From assembly GCF_007559435.1 (NCBI RefSeq), contig NZ_VMBP01000001.1, positions 931,406 to 995,405 on the forward strand: 64,000 nucleotides of DNA, in the 5' to 3' direction. The translations under genes and the position numbers were made by a program. Of the stretch, positions 25,888 through 32,753 are shown piece by piece (the first letter of the stretch is position 1; every line of letters starts with the position of its first letter). The notes under the pieces were generated by a model. That model had not been told where the DNA came from. It searched no databases and worked only from the letters and a program-made list of their open reading frames with translations. The stretch comes from Ancylobacter moscoviensis. GTDB taxonomy: Bacteria > Pseudomonadota > Alphaproteobacteria > Rhizobiales > Xanthobacteraceae.

Positions 25888-26766
25888 CGCTTCCGTTTCC
25901 TGCGGCGCACCGGTTTCGTGGAAGCGGGCCGCTCTTATGCCGGCGGCGAGCAGGTCCTCGCCGCATGCCGTCGATGCCAGATAGTCCAGTTCGCGCTCTC
26001 GCGGTTCCAGCAGCGGATCGAGCCGGCGCAGCTCTTCGTCGACGATGCCGGGATGGCAGTGCACGAGGATGCGCGTTCCCGGACCCGCGAGAGCGGCGCG
26101 GAAGACCTCGCGATAGGGCGGCTCGGGCGTGAAGTCGTAAAGCCCGCGAAAGCTGTCGTTGACGGCGAAGCCGGCGCGGATGGCGGCCGTTCCCGCCCCG
26201 GCGGCGAGACGGCCGATGATCGCCGCCTTGCGCCAGCCGATCCGGCGCCGCCGCGCCCAGGCGAACGGCTCGGTGCAGTTGCGCAGCCAGGGCAGGCGAC
26301 CCGCATAGCGCGCCGACAGTTCCTCCGTGACGATCTCGCATATGCCGGGCAGCGCATGGGCGTGCTGGTGGCCGTCGAGGAAATCCGGCGGCCCGTCCCA
26401 TATGTCCTCGAAAGCGTCGAGCTGGGCGCGCAGCTCGTCGCGTATCGCCGCGAGCGGCAGGGCGCGCGCGAAGGCGCGCAGGATGAGAGGGCCGATCTCC
26501 GGCAGCTTGCCGTCCCGCGCGAGGCCTCGCGCCGGCGACAGGGGGCTCTGGCCGGTGAGCGTGAAGTGTAGCCCGATATCGGCGGGATGCGTGCGCACGA
26601 GCGCCCGGAGCCCTTCCGCCCGATGCCGCCAGGACGGCAATCCGGTCATCGCGCCCGTCGCCGAGAGCCGGCCGCGCTCGATCAGGGTTTCGATCGCGTC
26701 GCACACGCCCATGCTGAGGCCATAGTCGTCGGCGCAGATTACTACCGCTTTCAGGTTGTCGTTCAT
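25870..26766 (-). CDS. ChbG/HpnK (YdjC-like) carbohydrate deacetylase
   Basis: 298 residues. Metal ligands of the YdjC fold are visible: 'ICADDYGLS' (Asp), 'DIGLHFTLTG' (His) and 'FLDGHQHAHALP' (His), with 'RILVHCHPG' near the C-terminus. The family removes N-acetyl groups from sugars such as chito-oligosaccharides (ChbG), and one branch (HpnK) occurs with hopanoid genes; no other hopanoid gene is here. It is divergent from a GtrB-like glycosyltransferase operon, so a role in tailoring that glycan is a reasonable inference. The ATG at 26766 is used; an ATG at 26787 adds seven residues. Confidence 0.86.
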   Translation of the reverse strand: MNDNLKAVVICADDYGLSMGVCDAIETLIERGRLSATGAMTGLPSWRHRAEGLRALVRTHPADIGLHFTLTGQSPLSPARGLARDGKLPEIGPLILRAFARALPLAAIRDELRAQLDAFEDIWDGPPDFLDGHQHAHALPGICEIVTEELSARYAGRLPWLRNCTEPFAWARRRRIGWRKAAIIGRLAAGAGTAAIRAGFAVNDSFRGLYDFTPEPPYREVFRAALAGPGTRILVHCHPGIVDEELRRLDPLLEPRERELDYLASTACGEDLLAAGIRAARFHETGAPQETEASALRG

Positions 26767-26795
26767 CTGTACTGGGCAGCCAAACAAAAATCACA

Positions 26796-26812
26796 ATCAC
26801 AGAATATGTGAT
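26796..26812. promoter_or_regulatory. Dyad in the ChbG/GtrB divergent control region
   Basis: ATCACA (26796-26801), GAATA, TGTGAT (26807-26812): a perfect 6-bp inverted repeat inside an A-rich patch between the divergent deacetylase and glycosyltransferase genes. The arms are in the opposite polarity to a CRP site (TGTGA...TCACA), so I do not assign a regulator. Confidence 0.4.
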
Positions 26813-26901
26813 CATGGGCTTCAGGAAAGCCGAAAACTGTCGCGGAAATTTGGCAGCGGCCGGAAGTTCCGGCGAGCACAAAGTAAAACCGGCCCAACAT
26901 C

Positions 26902-27936
26902 ATGACGATCTCTTCCCTAAGGTCGCCCCGGCTGATTTCGGTTGTCGTCCCCGTCTATAACGAGGCGCGGTGCCTCGAAGCGCTGCACGCGCGCCTCTGT
27001 GCTGTGCTCGACAGCTATCCCGACATGCAGCGGGAGTTCATCTTCGTCGACGACGGCAGCCGCGATGGCAGCTTCGACCTGCTGGCCGAGCTCGGCCGCC
27101 GCGATCCGGCGGTGAAGGCGCTGCGCTTCGCCCGCAATTTCGGCAAGGAATCGGCCATGGCCGCCGGCCTGCGCGCCGCGGTGGGCGATATCGTCGTGCT
27201 GATGGATTCCGATCTCCAGCATCCCCCGGAGGTCATCCCGCAGATGATCGAGCGGTGGGAAGGCGGCGCCCAGATGGTGATCGCGGTGCGTCGCTCGCGC
27301 CGCACCGATCCGTTGGGAAGGCGGCTGTTCACGCGCGGCTTCTACCATTTCTTCCACGCCCTCTGCGAAGTCGAGATCCCCGAAGGTGCCGGCGATTTCC
27401 GCCTGTTCGACCGCCGTGTGGTGGACGCGATCAATGCCCTTCCCGAGCGTAACCGCTTCATGAAGGGTATCACCAGCTGGGTCGGTTTCCGCCAGGAGGA
27501 GGTCGAGTTCGAGGTGGCCGAGCGCGCCGGCGGGGTCTCCTCCTTCTCGACGCTGCGCCTGCTGCGCTACGCGATCGACGGGCTGTCCTCCTTCTCCATG
27601 GTGCCGCTGCGCGTCTGGTCGCTGATCGGGGTGGCGCTGGCGGGGATTTCCGGCCTCTACGGCCTCTACCTCATCGGCGAGGTGCTGGTGTTCGGCGTGC
27701 GCACCCCCGGCTTCCCCACCATCATGGTCAGCATGCTGTTCGTCTCCGGCGTCCAGCTCATCAGCCTTGGGGTGATCGGCGAATATGTCGGGCGCATCTT
27801 CACCGAGGTGAAGGCGCGCCCGCTCTATCTCGTCGCCGACGAGATCGGTTTCGCGCGCCCTGTCACGCTTCCCTCCGCTCATGCCGGCAATCATCGGCAT
27901 GCCCACTCGCTCGTGCCGGACGGTCCTTCCTCGTGA
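26902..27936 (+). CDS. Family 2 glycosyltransferase, polyprenyl-phosphate type (GtrB/ArnC/DPM1-like)
   Basis: 344 residues. The GT-A domain carries 'VVPVYNEARCLEALH', 'IFVDDGSRDGSFDLL', the metal-binding 'LMDSDLQHPPEVIPQ' and 'GDFRLFDRRV'. Two C-terminal transmembrane helices ('VWSLIGVALAGISGLYGLYL' and a segment ending 'LISLGVIGEYVGRI') are the GtrB pattern. Such enzymes move a sugar from a nucleotide onto polyprenyl phosphate on the cytoplasmic side. The stop overlaps the next gene's GTG start, and with the GT39-like and GtrA genes it forms a complete Gtr-type module. Confidence 0.9.
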   Translation: MTISSLRSPRLISVVVPVYNEARCLEALHARLCAVLDSYPDMQREFIFVDDGSRDGSFDLLAELGRRDPAVKALRFARNFGKESAMAAGLRAAVGDIVVLMDSDLQHPPEVIPQMIERWEGGAQMVIAVRRSRRTDPLGRRLFTRGFYHFFHALCEVEIPEGAGDFRLFDRRVVDAINALPERNRFMKGITSWVGFRQEEVEFEVAERAGGVSSFSTLRLLRYAIDGLSSFSMVPLRVWSLIGVALAGISGLYGLYLIGEVLVFGVRTPGFPTIMVSMLFVSGVQLISLGVIGEYVGRIFTEVKARPLYLVADEIGFARPVTLPSAHAGNHRHAHSLVPDGPSS

Positions 27937-29687
27937 GTCTCGATAGTTCCGATTTTCCCGCGCCGGCCGGATCGGCCTGGCCGGTCTCCGTCGTCGCGCG
28001 CGGCTGGCGCTCCGTCGCTCTCACGCGGGTGGCGAGCCTGGCCCTCTTCGCGGCGGTCGCGGTGTGGATCGTCCTCGCCTTCCGCGATTCCGGCATCAGC
28101 AATGACGAGCCGGTGCAGCATACCTATGGCCAGCTGCTCATCGCCTGGTATGCGAGCGGCTTCACCGACGACCGGGCCTTCCACTACATCAACCTCTATC
28201 TCTATGGCGGCCTGTTCGACCTGATCGCCGCCGGCCTCGAGCCCTATGTGCCGCTGCCGCTCTACGAGTGGCGCCATCTTCTCTCGGCGGGCTTCGGCTT
28301 CGCCGGGCTGATCGGCGCATGGCGGCTGGCGAGGCTGCTCGGCGGCGAGAAGGCCGGCATCGCCGCCGCGCTGCTGCTCGCCTTCACCGGCATGTATGGC
28401 GGGGCGATGTTCACCCACACCAAGGACGTGCCCTTCGCGGCGGCGATGGTGTGGAGCCTCTACTTCATCACCGCCTGCGCCGTGCAGCTGCCGGCGCCGC
28501 CGCGCTGGCGGAGCGTGCTCGGGCTCGGGGTTTCCATCGGCTGCGCCTTCGGCCTGCGCGTCGGCGGCGTGTTCGCGGTGCTTTACCTGCTGCTGACGCT
28601 CGGTACGGCGACGCTGCTGCTGCGCGACATCCGCCTGCCGCTGCGCGTGCTGCCGCGGCTCGTCGTGGCGGGGCTCGTCGCGCTCGCGGTCATGGCGGCG
28701 AGCTGGCCGTGGTCGATGCTTCCGCCCACCAACCTGTTCAAGGCCATGGGGGCGTTCAACAACTTCGCCTTCGATCTCACCACGCTGTTCAACGGCAAGG
28801 CGGTGCCGATCGATCAGATCCCGCCGACCTACATGTCGGAATATCTGCTCATCAAGCTGCCGGAGGTGACGCTTCTCGGCCTCGCCGCCGCCCTGGCGAT
28901 GGCGCTGGTCGCGCTGGTGCGGCTCGTCCGTGAGCACCGCGCGTCGCGCACGGCCTTCGTCCATCCCCGCCGCATCCTCGGCTATCTGCCGCTGCTGTTT
29001 GCGGTCGCCGTGCCGGTCGTCTTCACGCTGCTCGACGATCCGCCGCTCTATAACGGCATCCGCCATTTCCTCTTCGTCCTGCCGCCGGTGACGATCCTGG
29101 CCGTTCTCGGCCTGCAGGCGGCGTGGCGCGCGCTGTGGCGGCGCTCGCGCGTGGTCGGGGGTGGCTTCGCGGCGGCGGCGCTGGCGCTCTTCCTCGTCAA
29201 CGCGGCCGGTTTCCTGCGGCTGCACCCCTACGAATATGTAGGCTACAACCAGCTCGTCGGCGGCACGGCCGGCGCCTGGGGGCGCTTCGAAGGCGACTAC
29301 TGGTCGACGAGCCTGCGCGAGGCGGCGCTGGCCTTGCGGCAGGGCCTCGAACGGGATGGGCGTTCCGGCCGGCACTACAAGGTTTCGGTCTGCGCGGAGG
29401 ACGTTCAGGCCTCCACCTATCTCGGACCGAACTTCGACATGGTCGAGGAATGGGACGACGCGGACTTCCTGCTGACCTCCCGCAACATCGGCTGCGATGC
29501 GGCGCCCGGCCTGCCTTATGCGACGGTGAGCCGGATGGGCGTTCCGCTGGCCTCGGTGATGGACATGCGCATGCACCGCGCCCCGGTTGAAGTGCCCCTG
29601 CCGCCCGGCAGTGACGGGCTCGATCTCAACGCGCCGGCGGTGTCGCTGAAGGATGCGGGGCCGCTGGTCGCCAAGGCGAAGCCCTGA
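27933..29687 (+). CDS. Multi-pass membrane glycosyltransferase, GT39/ArnT-PMT-like (GtrC role)
   Basis: 584 residues with about ten to twelve hydrophobic segments. Near the N-terminus 'FRDSGISNDEPVQHTYGQLL' contains the acidic motif expected in the first periplasmic loop of GT-C enzymes, and a later loop holds 'FTHTKDVPFAAAMVW'. A soluble C-terminal portion of about 150 residues follows. It would take the polyprenyl-linked sugar and attach it to a glycan, lipid or protein outside the membrane. Family assignment is by topology and motif, not certain. The GTG start overlaps the upstream stop (GTGA), and gtrA follows 13 bp later. Confidence 0.78.
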   Translation: MSLDSSDFPAPAGSAWPVSVVARGWRSVALTRVASLALFAAVAVWIVLAFRDSGISNDEPVQHTYGQLLIAWYASGFTDDRAFHYINLYLYGGLFDLIAAGLEPYVPLPLYEWRHLLSAGFGFAGLIGAWRLARLLGGEKAGIAAALLLAFTGMYGGAMFTHTKDVPFAAAMVWSLYFITACAVQLPAPPRWRSVLGLGVSIGCAFGLRVGGVFAVLYLLLTLGTATLLLRDIRLPLRVLPRLVVAGLVALAVMAASWPWSMLPPTNLFKAMGAFNNFAFDLTTLFNGKAVPIDQIPPTYMSEYLLIKLPEVTLLGLAAALAMALVALVRLVREHRASRTAFVHPRRILGYLPLLFAVAVPVVFTLLDDPPLYNGIRHFLFVLPPVTILAVLGLQAAWRALWRRSRVVGGGFAAAALALFLVNAAGFLRLHPYEYVGYNQLVGGTAGAWGRFEGDYWSTSLREAALALRQGLERDGRSGRHYKVSVCAEDVQASTYLGPNFDMVEEWDDADFLLTSRNIGCDAAPGLPYATVSRMGVPLASVMDMRMHRAPVEVPLPPGSDGLDLNAPAVSLKDAGPLVAKAKP

Positions 29688-29700
29688 GGAGCGGAACGGC

Positions 29701-30159
29701 ATGGAAAGCCTGGCGCAGCAGGGCGGAGGGGAGCGACGGGCCGGGCGCCTGCCGGCGGCCCTGCTTGCGCGGCTGCGCCATATCCTGCTGTTCGCCGCGC
29801 TCGGCGCCCTCGGTACGCTCGCCCATTACGCGGTGCTGATCGGGCTGGTGCAGGGCGGCGTCGCGGGGCCGGTGGCCGGCTCCACCGCCGGCTTCCTCGT
29901 CGGCGCGCTGGTGAACTACCAGCTCAACCGCCGCATCGTCTTCCGCTCGCACAAGCCGCACCCCGAGGCGCTGGCGAAGTTCTTCGTCATCGCCGGCATC
30001 GGGCTGGTGCTGAACGCTCTGCTCATGGCGCTGGCCACGGCGACGCTGGGCGCGCCCTATCTGCTCGCCCAGATCGCCGTGACCGGCCTGCTGGTGCTCT
30101 GGCACTATGGCGGCAATGCCCTGTGGACCTTCCGCGAGGCGCGCCACCCCGTTTCCTGA
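29701..30159 (+). CDS. GtrA family membrane protein (putative polyprenyl-glycan flippase)
   Basis: 152 residues with four transmembrane helices, the GtrA pattern. Typical segments are 'FAALGALGTLAHYAVLIGLV', 'LVGALVNYQLNRRIVFRS' and 'LWHYGGNALWTFRE'. GtrA proteins are thought to flip polyprenyl-phosphate-linked sugars across the inner membrane. The ATG at 29701 follows GAGGAG immediately after the upstream stop. It is the last gene of the three-gene glycosylation module; the SOS mutasome begins 85 bp later with its own operator. Confidence 0.88.
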   Translation: MESLAQQGGGERRAGRLPAALLARLRHILLFAALGALGTLAHYAVLIGLVQGGVAGPVAGSTAGFLVGALVNYQLNRRIVFRSHKPHPEALAKFFVIAGIGLVLNALLMALATATLGAPYLLAQIAVTGLLVLWHYGGNALWTFREARHPVS

Positions 30160-30201
30160 AGGAGCGGCACGGCCGGCTTGACTCTCGGCCCGGAAAGAGT
30201 C

Positions 30202-30224
30202 GTTCTATAGAACAAAACATGAAC
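30202..30224 (+). promoter_or_regulatory. LexA (SOS) box of the imuA operon
   Basis: GTTC-TATA-GAAC at 30202-30213 runs into GAAC-N7-GAAC at 30210-30224. The second pattern is the reverse complement of GTTC-N7-GTTC, the alphaproteobacterial LexA box. It lies 20 bp before the imuA ATG, where bound LexA would block transcription. Confidence 0.75.
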
Positions 30225-30243
30225 AATCTTGAGCGCGCTCATC

Positions 30244-31101
30244 ATGGATACGGTCCGCGATATCGCCGCGCTGAGGCAGATGCTCGCCAGGCTTGAGGCG
30301 GAGCGCTTGCCCGGCGCGGCCTCCGTCTTCTCTCTCGGCGCCGCCGGGCCGGAAGGTGGGGGCGTCCGGCTGGCGCGGGGCGCGTTGCACGAGGTGCAGG
30401 CCGCCCATGGCGCGGATCTGCCGGCCGCCACCGGCTTCGTCCTCGCGCTCGCCCTGCGGGCCGGTGGCGCGGATGTCCGCCGGCCGATCCTCTGGGTGCG
30501 GCAGGACTTCGCGGAGGCCGAGCTTGGCCGTCTCGACGCGCCCGGCCTCGCTTCGCTCGGGCTCGATCCCTCGCGGCTCATCCTGGTGCGGGCGCCGGAC
30601 GCGGCCGAGGTGTTGCGCGCGGCGGGCGACGCGGTGCGCTGCCCCGGCCTCGGGGCGCTGGTCATCGAGCCCTGGGGCGAGCCGAAGACGCTCGATCTCA
30701 CCGCGACGCGGCGCCTGTCGCTGCGCGCGGCATCCTCCGGCGTCACCAGCTTTCTCCTCCACGCCGCTGCGCGACCCGCCCCGACGGCGGTGGCGACGCG
30801 CTGGCGGGTGGCGCCGGCGGCCTCCGGGCCCGGCGCGCCGGAGGAGGCCGATGCACTGGGCAGCCCGGCTTTCACGGCCACCTTGCTGCGCCATCGCGGC
30901 GGCGAGGGTGGACGGCCGGTCGAGGGCGGCACCTGGAATCTGGAGTGGGACCATGAGGCATGTTCCTTCCGCGATCTCGCCCCGCTACCTCGCGCTGTGG
31001 TTCCCGTTCCTGCCGGCCGACCGGCTGGAACGGCTGCGGCGCGGCAAGGGAATGCCGGCGCGGAACGCGGCGAGATCGTCGCGCTTCGCCGCGCCGGCTG
31101 A
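30244..31101 (+). CDS. imuA: Mutasome accessory protein ImuA
   Basis: 285 residues, a RecA-like-fold protein of the damage-induced mutagenesis cassette, without an obvious Walker A loop. Conserved-looking segments are 'GALHEVQAAHGADLPAATGF', 'RRPILWVRQDFAEAELGRL', 'CPGLGALVIEPWGEPK' and the C-terminal 'TWNLEWDHEACSFRD'. With ImuB and DnaE2 it performs error-prone translesion synthesis after DNA damage. The ATG at 30244 is used; a TTG at 30229 is possible. Its last 149 bp overlap imuB in another frame. The LexA box upstream marks it as an SOS gene. Confidence 0.88.
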   Translation: MDTVRDIAALRQMLARLEAERLPGAASVFSLGAAGPEGGGVRLARGALHEVQAAHGADLPAATGFVLALALRAGGADVRRPILWVRQDFAEAELGRLDAPGLASLGLDPSRLILVRAPDAAEVLRAAGDAVRCPGLGALVIEPWGEPKTLDLTATRRLSLRAASSGVTSFLLHAAARPAPTAVATRWRVAPAASGPGAPEEADALGSPAFTATLLRHRGGEGGRPVEGGTWNLEWDHEACSFRDLAPLPRAVVPVPAGRPAGTAAARQGNAGAERGEIVALRRAG

Positions 31102-32599
31102 CGGCTCGGCGGCCGGGGGCACGCCGGCGGAGCACCCGCTGGCGCCGCCGCCGCTCGTCTTCGTCGAGAAGGCGCAGAATGCGCTGCGCCTCGCCGCCGT
31201 CGACCGCGCCGCGCATCGGCGCGGCCTCGCGCCCGGCCTGACGCTGGCGGACGCCCGTGCCCGCATTCCCGATCTCGCGGTGATCGATCACGACCCGGCG
31301 GCCGACGCGGCCTTCCTCGAGGAGGTCGCGGACGATTGCGATCGCTGGACGCCGCTCGTCGCGCTCGACGGAGGCGACGGGCTGGTCCTCGACATCACCG
31401 GCTGCGCGCATCTGTTCGGCGGCGAGGCGGCGATGCGCCAGCGGCTGCTGGCCCATCTCGCGCGCCACGGCCTCGGCGCCTGCGCCGTCGTCGCCGGCAC
31501 GCCGGATGCCGCCCGGGCCCTCGCCCGCTCCGGCGGGGGCCGCGTACGGGAAGGCATCGTCGCGCCGGGCGGCGAGGCGGCGGCCGTCGCCGTTCTGCCC
31601 ATCGCCCGGCTCGGTGTGGGAGAGGAGGTGGTGACGGGCCTCTCCCGCGCCGGCCTCAAGACCATTGGCGACCTCGCCGCCCGCCCCGGCACGCCGCTCG
31701 CCGCCCGCTTCGGCGAGGATCTGCTGGTGCGGCTCGACCGGGCGCTGGGCCGCGAGGATGTGCGTATCGTGCCGCGTCGTCCTTTGCCCGCCTGCATCGC
31801 CGAGCGGCGCTTCGCCGAGCCGATCGCCCGCGTCGAGGATATCGAGGCGACGCTCGGCCTGCTGGTGGACGATCTCGCCCTGATGCTGGAGGCGCGGGGC
31901 GAGGGCGGACGGGCCTTCGAGGCGTCCTTCTTCCGGGCGGACGGCGCGGTACGGCGCCTGAAGGTCGAGACCGCGCGCCCCTCGCGCGACGCGCGGTCGT
32001 TGCGCCGGCTGTACCGCGAACGGATCGAGACGCTGGCCGATCCCATCGACCCCGGCTTCGGCTTCGATCTCGTGCGTCTCGCGGTGCTGCGCGCCGAGCC
32101 GCTGACCCCTGCGCAGGTCAGCCTCGACGGGCGCGCCGTGGAGGAAGAGGAGGTGGCGGCACTCATCGACCGGCTCGCCGTGCGGCTCGGGCGCGAGCGG
32201 GTGCTGCGCTTCCTCCAGCGCGACACCCATGACCCCGACCGCGCCAGCGCGCTGGTCCCGGCCGCCGCTCTCGCGGGCCCGCCTCTTCCCCCGATGCCGG
32301 AGATGCTGCCGCGACCGCTGACCCTGTTCGATCCGCCCCAGCCCATCGAGGCGTTGGCCGAGGTGCCGGACGGCCCGCCCCTGCGCTTCCGCTGGCGGCG
32401 CGTGGTGCACGAGGTCGCCCGCGCCGAGGGGCCGGAGCGCATCGCGCCCGAATGGTGGCGCCGGCCGGAGGGGACCCCGACGCGGGATTATTTCCGCGTG
32501 GAGAATCGCGAAGGGCGACGCTTCTGGCTGTTTCGCGCCGGCCTTTACGACCGCGAGCCGGGGACGCCGCGCTGGTTCCTGCACGGCCTGTTTCCATGA
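30953..32599 (+). CDS. imuB: Y-family polymerase-like protein ImuB
   Basis: 548 residues. It starts 'MRHVPSAISPRYLALWFPFLP', the conserved opening of ImuB. It has the Y-polymerase fold but lacks catalytic acids: the first motif lacks the D-x-D-x-F-F acids and the usual SxDE is replaced ('ALDGGDGLVLDITGCAHLF'). It therefore acts as a scaffold linking the clamp to DnaE2 rather than as a polymerase. A clamp-binding-like 'RPLTLFDPP' lies near residue 460, and a conserved C-terminal region ends 'WFLHGLFP'. It begins inside imuA, overlapping by 149 bp. Confidence 0.92.
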   Translation: MRHVPSAISPRYLALWFPFLPADRLERLRRGKGMPARNAARSSRFAAPADGSAAGGTPAEHPLAPPPLVFVEKAQNALRLAAVDRAAHRRGLAPGLTLADARARIPDLAVIDHDPAADAAFLEEVADDCDRWTPLVALDGGDGLVLDITGCAHLFGGEAAMRQRLLAHLARHGLGACAVVAGTPDAARALARSGGGRVREGIVAPGGEAAAVAVLPIARLGVGEEVVTGLSRAGLKTIGDLAARPGTPLAARFGEDLLVRLDRALGREDVRIVPRRPLPACIAERRFAEPIARVEDIEATLGLLVDDLALMLEARGEGGRAFEASFFRADGAVRRLKVETARPSRDARSLRRLYRERIETLADPIDPGFGFDLVRLAVLRAEPLTPAQVSLDGRAVEEEEVAALIDRLAVRLGRERVLRFLQRDTHDPDRASALVPAAALAGPPLPPMPEMLPRPLTLFDPPQPIEALAEVPDGPPLRFRWRRVVHEVARAEGPERIAPEWWRRPEGTPTRDYFRVENREGRRFWLFRAGLYDREPGTPRWFLHGLFP

Positions 32600-32643
32600 G
32601 GAGGCCAACTGATGCTCTCGAAGCGCCGGTTCCAGGCTTCATC

Positions 32644-32727
32644 ATGGCCGGGCTTGACCCGGCCATCCCTGCCTTCGTCACGGTGCGACCGATCCGGGCC
32701 GTGGATCCCCGGGTCAAGCCCGGGGAT
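32644..32727. repeat. REP-like inverted pair between imuB and dnaE2
   Basis: Two 23-bp palindromes face each other: one at 32644-32666 with core CCGGGCTTGACCCGG, and one at 32705-32727 whose core CCGGGTCAAGCCCGG is the reverse complement of the first. The whole can fold as a large hairpin in the imuB-dnaE2 mRNA. The first palindrome occurs again, base for base, at 61848-61870, so this is a dispersed family. Confidence 0.75.
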
Positions 32728-32753
32728 GACGGCGTGAGGTGGAGGAGCCGCCT

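Noticed and set aside
27891..29702. A 603-codon minus-strand frame opposite the GT39-like gene
   Set aside because: Its product is a Gln/Arg/His-rich mirror frame; the plus-strand gene is coupled to its neighbours and shows membrane helices.
32600..32753. A small open frame in the imuB-dnaE2 gap
   Set aside because: The gap is explained by two facing REP palindromes; the open frame through it has no ribosome site of its own and no conserved look.
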